Shown here in pieces: positions 23,362 through 35,219 of a stretch of 64,000 bases of DNA; positions within the stretch are counted from its first letter, which is position 1; every line of letters starts with the position of its first letter. A program made the position numbers and the translations under genes. The stretch spans positions 38,590,554-38,654,553 of the forward strand of contig CM046842.1 in assembly GCA_025618425.1 (NCBI GenBank). Direction: 5' to 3'. Source of the stretch: Heliocidaris tuberculata (lineage: Eukaryota > Echinodermata > Echinoidea > Camarodonta > Echinometridae). The notes beneath the pieces were generated by a model. The model did not search any database, was not told the origin of the DNA, and worked only from the letters and a program-made list of their open reading frames with translations.

Positions 23362-26300
23362 ATTCACTGAATTAAAACTTTGATATAAGTGCATTGCATT
23401 TATTTATTGTGTTTTTCATGTAACATTTTGCATGACATTGACTACTCCTTTTGATATCTACAGAAGTGTGGTTGTGTATGATTATATTTATTATAATTGA
23501 CCAAGTTTCAACTCCCCCCCCCCCCACCCAATTTCAAGGTATATATAACTGTATTTTCATTTGAAATTAAATGTTAAGGGAAAATTGACGGCAACAGTAA
23601 AGATGCTTGGTGAATATAGAATTTCATCTCAACATGATCTGATAAGGTTTTAAAGATTGGAATGTACATGTACCAACTAAAAAGTATGTGACCAAATAAA
23701 GTATTTGCTCACTAATGCAATATGAAATGCATTAAAAAGTCAAAAGCGTATCTGTAAATGTGTATAAATGTATGCCAAAATTTTTAGTTTCTATGGTATC
23801 AATAGTTTGAAGAACTTGGAGGTACTTGTATGAGAGAAAGTGTTGATTAATCCTCTACTATGCATTAAAAAAATGTTTGCTCTTATTGGTTAGCAAGACA
23901 ATATTAGTTGACACAACAAAGACTTGTTTCAATGCAATAACTTATCTCCTTTATCATCTCATCTCTCTCTCTCTCTCTCTGTAACAAGTTGAATTGTATA
24001 GGAAACAAAAATTTTGGTTGACAATTTTAACAAGCTGAAAACAAGATAACGTAATGAATGTTTGAAAGTTGATATTGTTACTTACAAATCTTAGATGGAC
24101 AAAAAACACGCTTATCCTACTTGTATGAGATGTCATAAATTTTCATTCTGCACATATTTATCCCTGCAGGTAGTATTCATCTACAGTATTGCAAGCATGT
24201 TATATAAATATGTCTCCTTTCATGGAAAATCCAGCTCATCCATGCATGAATTTGGAAAATTATACATGTATCTCAGTCATTTTATGTGTAAGAGTTTAGT
24301 TGACTACATCACGTCACAATGACATTAATAGTTCAAACTGAAATACAATACCACTGTTTTTGTAATCTCAAATATCAAAAGTCCTTTTTTTTTCATTCCA
24401 TTTTTTACCTATTTGTAACTTCAATACTTCTAATTTCTACTTGTCTTCGGAAGAACTTGCGGTTATGTGTGGATTTCCCTTTATAGTATCATCATGTTAT
24501 GTCAGTGCATGAGTATTTCAGTGTCCTGTTGTTGGACACAACCAAAAAAAGTTAATAATATTGCTTTAACATGTACTTGTCACACATTCCAATTTTCATT
24601 TTTAATCTCTTTTTTTCATACCTTTTAAATAATGGTGGAGAACTTCCCTGTCTCCACACACACACACACACACACTCGGATCTGGCAGTGGCGTACTGTG
24701 GATCCAGCCTTTTTAATTGAGGGGAAATAATGTTGGGGGGGGGGGGGGCACCAGCATTATTCTCCACTTGATCAAAGATGGGCAATAGAAAATCAATTTT
24801 TTTAGTGATGATTCTGTTTCCTTTGAAATTGCTGCATAGTTACAAGAACACATAAATTTAATTATTGCAAGACTCGACATGATATCTACATCTCATGCAA
24901 CCACATAAAACTGCAGCACTGTCATTTAATGTTGACTAAAATGTAAACGCTCAGTCTGTAGTGATTTTGAGATGGCATCTGTTCAGAGCAAATTTGATAG
25001 AAAAATATAATTAGAGACAAAATTACAACCATTTTCATTTCATGGAAACTATAAAACTATGAATATGGCATATAGTTGAGAGGAATGAATATTCTGCCAC
25101 GACAATCTAATATGCATTTGGCATAATGCAGTTGGGAAGTTCAACTGTCACTGATAAACTCAGTGTCCAATAACATGTTATGAGCATGATCAATCTGATT
25201 AATTCAGGAAACATTTGAATCATAATTATTCGGGACTGTACATATATTCACATTCTCTTTATGCATTTTTCGAATGTTATTTGTGAAATTAGTGTTCATC
25301 ACTTGTCTTAAATTAGACACTGTGCTTCAAAGTAACAAAATCTTTTCTTTACTGCTTCAAATGTTTCTAGAAATGTTCATGACACACTAAAGCATACCAA
25401 GATTTGCCCCTGTGGCAAAATAGTCATCGTACAAGAAAATCCTCTTTATATTGCTAACCATCACATGAAAATGGACTGGAATTTTTATGATAACTGATTG
25501 TGGGTTTTAGGTCTTATGGTGATTAGAAATGTCACTTGAATCAACACAATAATACTAGGTGAAATAACCATACAGATAGGCCTACATGTGCATGCAGAGG
25601 CAGACTAGGACTAAAATTTTGATGTGGAGGCCCACTTAACTTAATTCGACCGGCCTTCAGACCTCAAATCAACCGGCTCTCTAGCCAAAATATCGTGCGG
25701 CCTATTGGGAACGCTTCCCAAAATCCTCATTGCCAAATTAGCCACTTCTCAGTCATCGATGATGATATTTTGGGGGCAACCAATCAGATTAGAGAAGAGA
25801 TTATCATTTGCAATTTTCCTTTGCTTTTAGGAAATTAGGACTTGAATATGGGTTTCCTTTTTATTGACACACATGCACATACACTGTATGTCATCCCTTT
25901 TGCTTCTTCTGGTAACAATTTTGTAACCCCATTTTAATTAATACATTTGTATTTCAAGTGTATACCAGCTGATAATTCCCAACCTCATCTTCAGGTTTAT
26001 CCACTTCATTGAACATGCAGTAACATCATCAAAAATTGTCAAGTGCTTCAAAGTATACAAAACAACACTGAGATACATTATATGACAAAGGCAGCAAATT
26101 TTCTGTGTATACGGTACTATGGAACAATATTACAGAGAATCAAGTTATCATCAGAAAGGAGATTTTGAAAGTTCGAAAGAAAATTGCAAAATATTATTAT
26201 TGATTCCTAGAAAATTACAAAAATAGGAATCATATGAAGGAAAAACCATAGACAATGGCAACAGCAATTAAATAATACATAAATTAACTCAAGAAAAAGA

Positions 26301-26429
26301 GAGAAAGTATGAGAGACTTTTGACTTATAAAGAAAAATCATATTTCCTACAAATTGGCTAACTGACCGGACAGAAGAAACATATACCTATGTCTACGTAT
26401 AGCAATACTGGCACCATTTTACATTTTGA
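23362..26429. other. No gene seen
   Basis: AT-rich. Holds a CT run (23962-23980), a CA run (24655-24675) and a lone hAT-like end at about 24684 (GGCAGTGGCGTAC) followed by a G-run, perhaps a degraded MITE. No coding frame is convincing. Confidence 0.5.
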
Positions 26430-26560
26430 GTACTCAGGGACCGTACCGCTGCAAAGCAGCTCAGCAGTGAATGAACATGCAGGATCTCGGAGGACGTGTG
26501 TGAGTAATTTGCACAACACGTATTGCCGGACGCCGGTGTCGAGACGGTCCAGAAACTTCA
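26430..26560. other. CpG-rich patch with open frames on both strands
   Basis: CpG-dense sequence (GCCGGACGCCGG, CTCGAGA-like words) in AT-rich surroundings. Frames of 67-69 codons are open on both strands here (minus 26358-26561; plus 26389-26598). Neither product is recognised. It could be a first exon or a promoter-associated island. Confidence 0.25.
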
Positions 26561-27069
26561 TCCAATCAAAGCAAGTAAAAATAGTCTGTACGTCCTAACC
26601 CTTGTGTGCTCAATTCTGCTGCATTCAAAGGGAGGGTCAGGGTATGCCTCTGTAGCGTTCCCTTATTTGTGTTCAATTTTATTATTCTTTTAATCTTGAC
26701 CTGGCCACCCTTATAAAGTTTAGAAAAAAGAGTTCAAAAAAAGGAGATAAAATGTAGAAAAACATGAACTTTCGATGAGAATTTTGGTTGAAGTTTGGTA
26801 ATTAATGTCTCTTCTTGATTTATGAAGTAATTTCATTGCATTTTAACACACAACATATCTACCGGCCTGTGCACTCCTCTCTCTCTCTCCCCCTCTCTCT
26901 CTTTCTTTCTCTCTGCTGCGTGCCTCGCATACAAAGCTGTCATTTTCAGAATATCAACATCACTCCCTGCCCCCAAATATTCGTCATCGTGTGTATGATG
27001 ATTTGGTAATTAAAAGTTTGGTGTGTTATACATTTCTACCGATGGAACTGTTGAATCTACCCCCCCCCC
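26561..27069. other. No gene; CT-rich intergenic DNA
   Basis: A CT-rich run lies at 26875-26913. Nothing coding. Confidence 0.5.
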
Positions 27070-27073
27070 CCCT

Positions 27074-27128
<55 letters not shown>
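27070..27128. repeat. (CT)n microsatellite
   Basis: A C-run (from about 27060) leads into a long CT dinucleotide repeat ending in GTCC. Confidence 0.95.
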
Positions 27129-27131
<3 letters not shown>

Positions 27132-27409
27132 CGACGATTCATCCATAACACAATAAGTTAAAGAAAGGTTGAAATTATGAAGGGGCCTGAATATAGAGAC
27201 TATGAATGACTTTGCGGATTTTCCTATTTCAAAGGAGTCAATAGAGGGCTTTTTCCACTTTGAGCAGCGGTACTCTTTAAAAAAAAAAAAAATTCAGAAC
27301 CTTATTAATTCCTTCCAGTCCAGCGTTTCTCTTCTTTTATTCTTCTCGTGCATACTTCTAATATTTTTCATGTTTCTGTTGTACCAAAACCATCAAATTG
27401 AAACTTAAT

Positions 27410-28205
27410 CCAAACCCTTAAATTTCCCCCAAACATAACCTTTACACCGTAACTGAGGTCTACGTCCTAAACAAAAAACCACAAACCATAAACTTTGATA
27501 CTGTAAACCTGATTATTAGCCAGACCCCTCTCCAAAGTATTCATGTACTCTTAAAACCTGACCCCAAACCAAACTGCAAACACCTAGATATAAACTTTAT
27601 TCTATTCCCTTCACTTAGCTCTAATCCTGATAATATATTCTAACTTAAAATTTTAATCCTACTGACTTTAAAAATTTCGGGTTAGTATTATGATTTGTGC
27701 CAGAGGTTGGTTCGGGGCTAGGTTCAGAGATAGGGTTAGGGTTATCTATGGCACTAGCGTTTGGGGAGGAGTTGCAGGTCAGTAGGATTCAAGGGACATC
27801 GGGTAGTTGCCCCTCCTGACAGATTTTCGACCAAGCGGGAAGAAAGTATTTAGTAGGGTAGGGAATACAAGGAAACGAACCATGTCTCCGATAATAAGTT
27901 CTCATATTTAGGCCTACTTCATTTACCGTTAAATGCCTCCTTCTAAAAAGCAAACCACGGCCCTTAAAATAATGGTTTCCTTACCCAACAACATTATTTA
28001 TTACAGGTAACTGAGATGTTTAGTCCCTCCTTAGTCCAAGATCTAGATACCCCACTGGATCAGGGTTAGGGTTCATTAGTATTAGGGTTAGGGTTAGGAT
28101 AGATGTTGAGGGATTAGGGTTAGAGTTCATTAGGGGTTACAATTAGGGTTAGGATTAGGGTAGATGCTGAGATTAGGGTTAGGGTTAGGTTTAGGGTAAG
28201 GGTTA
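27410..28205. repeat. Degenerate telomere-like tract, inverted halves
   Basis: From about 27700 to 28200 there are many GGGTTAGGGTTAGG words, mixed with GATAGATGTTGAG-type variants. From about 27410 to 27640 the opposite sense appears in weaker form (AACCCTTAAA, ACCTGACCCCAAACC). The TTAGGG unit is the usual animal telomere repeat, so this looks like an old interstitial tract. The inverted arrangement is an impression from reading. Confidence 0.6.
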
Positions 28206-28568
28206 ATTGTGTTGTGGATATTCTACAGTTTTCCAAAATTTGTTAATTTGAATATGCAAAACTTGTTGTCTTTTGTGTATACTTCATTTCCATGTCCTTC
28301 CCCTCTACATTCGTCACATTCACTCTATAAACCAATTTCTAGTCTCTTTTCTAAACAACAATCTCACACACAAGCTGTGTTATCAGTATATATATCTTTC
28401 TTTTTCTTTTATTTCTTTCAAATTCATTGAGGTTACGGTATTTATGACATCTTGACGTTCCATCAGTTTGGAAAAATAAAACATATGCGGCCTAAGCTTG
28501 TACTTTCGTATTCATGCATCAAGTATAGTAGCCACCCCCCCCCCCCCCCCTGATGCCAGTACCCTTAA

Positions 28569-28790
28569 AGGGGAAGTCCACCCTGGTGGGCCTATTTAGT
28601 TTATTTTCGTAAAAGCAGAAAATTAGAGAAACAATTTCCAAGAAAACCCAATGAGATATATAAAAGTTATGCATTTTTGAAGTTGTAATCAATCAAACCA
28701 AAATTGGCAATTCCGTGACTTCCACTTATCTTTTCCTTTTATTTTTCTGTTTCTTTAAAAAAAAACTTGATATCAGGGTGGACTTTCCCT
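28569..28790. mobile_element. TTAA-flanked MITE
   Basis: Ends AGGGGAAGTCCACCCTG and CAGGGTGGACTTTCCCT are inverted repeats. TTAA lies at both borders (28565-28568, 28791-28794). It belongs to the same broad class as 39679-40269 and 54852-55348. TTAA targeting is used by piggyBac and Kolobok; which one is not decided. Confidence 0.82.
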
Positions 28791-29226
28791 TTAATGCCAC
28801 TGCACCCCTTAATCCAAGCCCCAGAGGCACAAACTGATTTACATCCAGGCAAATTATCATGCAAACCAGACACATTTAAACACTATAAATAAAGCACAAA
28901 CATAATTTTCTTTGTTTTTCCTATTCAATGATTTATTTTGTGTATAAAACCTCAAAATGTATACCTCAAATCATATTTACTTGATGGTACCCCTTTTCAC
29001 TTCACTATATATTATATTATTTCCATAGAACTTGCAAAATAAGCAACTTTGACTTAGAACATTTAATGGATTATATTTCAGTATTATCTTCATACAAGAG
29101 TAGAACTTCTTCTTGAAATAATGTATACAATATCATAAAAATCTACAGCCATATTTCAATTATCCATACAGTCGTGTTCTGTACAAAAGCGATGGACTCA
29201 TGTTCAAGTGGTTACATGTCTTTTTT

Positions 29227-29429
29227 CTGAAGGTTCATTTTCCTAGGGTTCGTTACTCCCACAGTTCGTAATTACGAAAATGAAAAAGGGTTCATATTTC
29301 CAAAAGTTCGTAATTCCGAAAAGTTATGTAGGGCTCTATTGCATTTTCGGAATTATGAACCCTATTTCATTTTCAGAATTATGAACCCCCTGCTATGGAA
29401 ATTTGTTTTTCGGAATTACGAACCTTCAG
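29227..29429. mobile_element. Palindromic-word element (TTCGTAATTACGAA type)
   Basis: The ends CTGAAGGTTC and GAACCTTCAG are inverted. Inside, variants of TTCGTAATTACGAA and TTCGGAATTATGAACCC repeat in alternating orientation at 30-40 bp spacing, so the element is built almost entirely of one palindromic module. No coding capacity. Confidence 0.6.
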
Positions 29430-31740
29430 AAAAACGAGTACCCCACGTTCTGACACTTTGTATACATATGCATGGTGATGTTGTATTCAGACTGTTGCAA
29501 ACAAAACTTTTAAGCACAGCAAAACATGTGTCACATTACACCCCTTCTTTATGTTACGTCTATCCCTAAACAAATATCTGCACACTCACTACAAGCATCA
29601 CAAGGAGATGATAGGAAATACAAACTGGAAAAATGGGAGAGAATGCTTACTAAATACAAGAGCGTGATTGGTCCTCTAGAATGTTTGTTTAATCTGTGAA
29701 TCTATACTTATTAAGTGTTCTTTTCATCAAAGGAAAATTAATAACAAAAACAGTAACCTGAAATACACATGAATGTAGATAAATGATAGAAATAAGCAAT
29801 GCTAGAAAATAGTGCACAGTGTTGGTAAAAAAGTGCAAAAAATAGAGTTCTATCAGTTTGCAATTTGTGGATACAGCTACATGTATGCGGGACAGTTGCG
29901 GGTATTACTTATTACCTAAGAATTTAGTATGGAACACCTGCATTTTATGATAAAAAGACATCCAATTCACTCTCTTTGATTTCAAGATATTTCAGATTGA
30001 AAAATATTCATTTCAAACAGTGGTTATATGAGGTTCAGCCTGTACAATTATGAATATACATGTTACTCTAAAAAGACACATCTGTGCAGTGTTGACTGCT
30101 TGTGTGCATACAACTCAAAATTGAGTAACTGTTATAGCTACTCAAATGGTCCTATCACTACCTTCAAGGGTGTGCAGCTATACGTTTATGTTTCTTTTAC
30201 TCAAACAAGCTGAATATAACAGTATACTCTGTTATGCAGTGGCTTTCAGGAATGAAATAGCTTTCAGTGCTGCTTTTACACACTTCAAGGTAGTAAGTTT
30301 CCTTTAAACTTTGCAATGTACCTGACATATGATTCAAAAGTGACAATTTTTGCTCTGAGTAGCAATGTCATCAATAAATCTGCAAACTGTGGAAACACAT
30401 TAGAAGAAAAACGGCATATTACATAGTGAACACATTGAACAACACAAACAATTGTGACTATACAGATAAAATATATTATCTGACAAGCACTATCAACCTT
30501 GATTGGTTTAAGAAAATGAAAAGCACACAATCAGCCTTTGACTCAATTACAATCCCTTACAATTGATAAAATAAATTAAGCAGCCCATATTTTTCCAATA
30601 ACAACAATGAGCAAGGTATCCCAAGATCTGTAATACAACCAACAGATTGTTGTCACTTGCCAGGGAGAAAATGAGTATCTTGAGAGATCATCTAATGTTA
30701 ATCAGACTTAAAAAGGAAACCTCACAGAATCACAAAGTGACACATGAAACAAATCAGTACATGTCCTGAATTGAAAGTGTATCTTAATTTGTATATAAGT
30801 CAATATTCACCATGAACTTATTAATATCCAATGTATACATGTAGTTTCAAATCAATGTCTCCATTTTGTAATGACCTTTCACTAAAAATTAAGTTTTATC
30901 TTAATTAACTTTGACACAAGGCATCACAAGAGTATAAAAATGCACAGTGATACATGTACATGTAATATGTTTTATACTGTAAAAATTTTAACCTTTTAAC
31001 ATGTTGACCACCCCCCTCACACACATTCACTTTAATCTTGTCCCCAATTTGACTAATCACTTAAATTTTGATTTTCTATTTCTACATAGTGCACAACAAT
31101 AACTTCATTTGCCATACATAAGGATAGATTTGTTTACACATCTATTTGTAAAAAGAAAGTCTTTCCTATATATATGGAATGAAGTTAACTACATTAAAGT
31201 TTATGGCATCTTACAAAGATATTGGATAATGACAAGTACATTATTACGAGGGGAAATCATAAAGAAACTTGTGTAGGAAGCATTTTCATAGATGTAACAT
31301 ACAAACTTTTGTTTGTTCCAAAGAATCTAGCTGGTTTCGTATTTTTATACTTAAGACAGTCTGTATTAACTCAAAATAAAATTATTTGCTCTATATGAGA
31401 TACTCCAAAACTTTATGTACATTTCTTGCATTGATTATTTAGTAGCCTACCTGTACTCTTGGAAATTGATAAAAAATAAAAATTCGGCTTTCGAACAGTT
31501 TCGTAAAGATTTGGTAATGACTAAAGGGACATGAAGACTGTCCTTAAGTAACTTGAATTCAAACCATGATGAATTCACTCATGTGATTTCACTGTAACCT
31601 ACAGATAATCAAAGCAGATCTCTTTCTAAGCAGATTCTGTCTATCATTATATGGCAAAGAGCATGATCGCTCTTTTTCCATAGTTAGTTGTCATCACTAT
31701 AAGTACATCCATGCTTTAAAACAATACCTCACTACTTGTA
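29430..31740. other. No gene seen
   Basis: AT-rich DNA without notable repeats and with short frames only. It could be intron or 3' UTR of the putative minus-strand gene near 32.3-35.1 kb; nothing in the sequence proves this. Confidence 0.4.
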
Positions 31741-31930
31741 CACTTCTTCTACTTTGCTTCTTCACCTCCTCCCCCTCTCCCTCCCCTCCCCCCTCCCCTC
31801 TCTCTTTCCCCTCCCCTCCCCCGTCTCTCTCCCCTCCCCCGTTTCTCTCCCTCCCCTCCCCCTCCCCCCCTTTCACTCCCTCCCCTCCCCCTCTCTCTCT
31901 CCCCTTATCTTCCTTTTTCTCTCCTTTCAC
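31741..31930. repeat. Polypyrimidine (C/T) tract, about 190 bp
   Basis: Almost pure C and T on the + strand with repeated CCCTCCCCTCCC words. It gives artefactual Pro/Ser/Leu frames on the + strand and Gly/Glu/Arg frames on the - strand. Confidence 0.95.
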
Positions 31931-32256
31931 TGTCTCCATCTGTTCCTCTATCTAGAGAGTCCTCTCTGGTTAGAACATATTTCCTGCCCAGCTTTAAGCT
32001 AAAATCAAGCACGTTTTTCTCATAATTTCAAGATCACTGACATCTTCACACTCTTACTTGACTTGTCTACTGCATTTTCAAAACAAAGTTTTTTACCCCA
32101 GCAGCACCAATTTCAATGAAAAGTCAATTGTTGCTCCCCAAAACCTGTCATACTTTTTAGAATGCCAGCACAAGTCTGCTTTTTGCTGTAGTCTGTTCTG
32201 AAACAGTCACCCCATCTGATCCATAAGATCTTACCCCTTAAAGTTACTTAGGCCAT

Positions 32257-32504
32257 CTAAGTCATGACAGAGAGGTTGTCAGGTTTAGCTCCCTTTGCCC
32301 CAGAAATAGAACTAAGAAAGGCCTCTGTTGTAATGGGTTTCCTGCCAAGGACAACCTCGATCTGTTCTGCTAGATACGCCATTCTTTGGTCCATTTCCCC
32401 TCATAGCTTCTGGATTGCATGTCTGCAGACCTCCTCATTCTAATTTCAGGAGATTATGTGGTTGCATTTTGCCTTGTATTTGATGGGATCAGCAGGTATG
32501 GAAT
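32257..32504 (-). pseudogene. Exon-like segment, minus strand, frame broken by three stops
   Basis: On the minus strand a pyrimidine-rich acceptor (TTTTTGTTCTCATTCAACAG) ends at 32505. The exon then reads SIPADPIKYKAKCNHIIS to a TGA (32446-32448). The same frame continues past TGA, TAG (32440) and another TGA (32401) as EEVCRHAIQKL and GEMDQRMAYLAEQIEVV, ending in PDNLSVMT and TAG at 32257. The post-stop part has a protein-like, helix-forming composition. Either this is a decayed terminal exon, or the gene stops at 32446 and the rest is chance. Product not recognised. Frame and phase fit the segment at 35059-35127. Confidence 0.35.
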
Positions 32505-33581
32505 CTGTTGAATGAGAACAAAAACACAGATTTTATTTGCTTGCAGTATTAAAAATGATGTGGATTCATTACAATGAATATGATATACCTCTGATTTATT
32601 TGTTTTTCTTTTATGCTGTAACTTGCAAATACAGTTTGTAACCTGTCACAGCTCTTTCTTAGTTCTTTTCTTTTGGATGGATTATTTTGTTTGCAACACA
32701 TGTTTCAAGCTAGCAGACTCCAAACTATGCTATTGTTACGTGATTCTCCTTTTGGTGTGACACATTCCTTATCACCGCTTTGCAAGAAAGATGTTTAAAG
32801 GTACATTTAGCATATATTGGGAGAATATTTCTGTAATACTGTCTGAAATTTAGGGTGCTGTCCAGATGAACTAACAAAGCGTAAGTAAAAATTCAATATC
32901 AAACATCTAAATTACATTTCATTGCAATTTATTGTTCTACCTGCTTTTATAGATATATATATAGATAAAGAGAGAGAGAGAGAAAAAAAAACCAGGCCAA
33001 ATCTTCTGTACCACTAAATTACATTTTCATGCATAACATTCCCATTTCCTTTTGGGTTTTGTACTCAAAATATGACAATTAATGTTTGTATAATTCAAAT
33101 GTCAATGCTGAATTTCCTACATTTCCTACAAAATTAAATTCTTTTATGAAGACATTTTCAACATAATTTCTTGATCTTTGCTGTAAATATGTTTAACAAG
33201 GCAGACAAATTCCTCACCCTTTACAGGGAAACATGTTGTCATGATCAGAAAAAGGTTAACATACCAAAAAGTACTAATAGACTAAAACATTTGTCAATTC
33301 AAAACTTATCTTTAAAATCTTACTGTATATGTATGTACAGTGCATCTACATACCAAACTTTGATTGCTTGTAATAAAAAATTTATAGCCAATGTGGCACT
33401 GAAATGTATTTCATGGTGAAGAGAAATTTGTTTTCTGTCAATGATACCATATTTAATGACTTTTTGCTACAGATAACTGAGCACTAAGGTTTTCAAAAGT
33501 GTTGTAAAAATCTCCTCAGACCAATTTTCTGCTGATGCAGCAAATATGGTACAAGCCATATGCATACATGTACATGTGTTA
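32505..33581. other. No gene; possible intron
   Basis: AT-rich. Contains an AG repeat near 32960-32980. If the two minus-strand segments are exons of one gene, this is part of the intron between them. Confidence 0.35.
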
Positions 33582-33773
33582 AGGGCTGGTCACATTTGTC
33601 CGATAACGATAACAATAAAGAGATTTTTCATTAGAATTACACCCAAAAGCTGCCATACTATCAACAGACATGAGCAAACTCACGCATACTCGCAATATAG
33701 CAGGGTGTACTTTGTACTTTTAATTGAAAACCTCGTTATCATTATCGTTATCAGAAGAAATGTGACCAGCCCT
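33582..33773. mobile_element. Harbinger-like MITE, TTA-flanked, 192 bp
   Basis: Ends AGGGCTGGTCACATTTG and its inverse, extending into GATAACGATAAC, form TIRs of about 35 bp with mismatches. TTA flanks both sides (33579-33581, 33774-33776). A TWA 3-bp duplication points to PIF/Harbinger. No transposase. Confidence 0.82.
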
Positions 33774-34721
33774 TTACTGTAGTCTAAAATCCTTTTTCAG
33801 TTTAAATTGTCCATTTTGAATGACACAATAAAAAGTCTTGAAAGCTTTAGCAAGGAATATAGATGAAGCCAAAACTATATCATCATGAAACAGAAATATA
33901 AATGTTGCTAGTGATGAGACATTCCTTGAATTTGGATAACACCTTTTCTATTCAAATGCACAAAATCAAATGAAATAACTTTGTAATTGTTTTCAGACTG
34001 GAACAACAAATACACAGTAGATTTTCACCCATATTCATTGCCTTAGCCCAAAGTTGGTACAGGAGAGTTTTGACAATACTTTTCAAAAACCTGCTGTTCA
34101 GTCCCCTGTGGCACCATGGTTATGAATAAGGTATCATTACACATAGTACTGGTTACTCTTTATAAATTCCAAGCTCATGTACATGTAGGTTATATATTTT
34201 TCACTAGAAGCAGTCAAAATTGGGTATACTTTTTTTCTGATAAACACAGTATGGATTTTTATTATTTTTTTTACAACAAAAATTTATCAATTTTCACCTG
34301 TTGTTTAATTATGTTTGGCCTCAGGAAAATGTAATTTTGTCATAGAAACTTTTTGCACTTGGAAAGCTAGCACATAAATTGCAGGCGAGCTGAATTAAAT
34401 ATAATATGCTTTAGCACTGATGCATTTCAAGTGTCAATTGTTGGAGTTGCATTTGTAGTTGCACTTGGTATTAGAGGTAACAGAGCTGCATGTATCTCTC
34501 TTTGTTTTTGCTTTCACAAATTACATGCTACATAAGGAAATATGATGTATACCATTTTTTAGAATGAACTACTCACAAGTCTTTTAGAGGATGCATGACA
34601 GAATAATGCTCCTCTCCCATCATTCAAATGTTATTACATCATGTTATCAAATAATCAGAACACCAATGGTCTGGGTACTACAATTTGGCCAGTTAGGTTG
34701 CGAATGCGTTCTCCAATAAAC
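33774..34721. other. No gene seen
   Basis: AT-rich sequence between the Harbinger-like MITE and the CTA microsatellite. No notable features. Confidence 0.45.
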
Positions 34722-34771
34722 CATTACTACTGCTACTACGCCTTCTACTACTACTACTACTACTACGCCTT

Positions 34772-34825
<54 letters not shown>
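34722..34825. repeat. (CTA)n microsatellite with CGC interruptions
   Basis: Runs of CTACTACTA broken by GCCTT and TGC variants. The + frame reads as poly-Tyr and is not a gene. Confidence 0.95.
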
Positions 34826-35058
34826 TACATATTCAAGATCAATCTGAATAATTGTGTGTACCTCAATTAGGTACACTGTATTGGCATACTAACAATGCTT
34901 TTATCAAATTCTCTGTTTGCACTGAATATATTAAATTGCATGCAATTCTCTTCAATTTCAATGTGGATGAGGCAAGTTTTATGTACCTTATGGCTTTGTT
35001 GTAAGTGTTGCTGTACTGGATGATCTTGATCCACAGACTTGGTGTACACCTGCAGTAC

Positions 35059-35127
35059 CTTCTTCAGTTTGGTAGTCATCTTGTTCATTTGTGTTGATAG
35101 TCACTATGTGTCTACCTGCATGCCCAT
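35059..35127 (-). other. Candidate 69-nt coding exon, minus strand
   Basis: On the minus strand an acceptor (AATTTCCAG) precedes the exon and a donor (GAAGAAG|GTACTG) follows. One frame is open and reads GHAGRHIVTINTNEQDDYQT then EE. Entry and exit phases are equal, and joining to 32504 restores a codon (GAT) and gives ...QTEEDSIPADPIKYK. This is splice logic read by eye; the product is not recognised. A longer exon running to another donor (CATAAG|GTACAT) would end in a stop. Confidence 0.35.
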
Positions 35128-35219
35128 CTGGAAATTAAAATTGTGCATTTTAGAATTCATTAAAAATATTAATATTCTAACAAATCACATGAATCACATG
35201 TGAATTTTGACTTACAAAT

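Noticed and set aside
31697..32002. Opposite-strand Gly/Arg-rich and Pro/Ser-rich frames
   Set aside because: Artefacts of the C/T tract.
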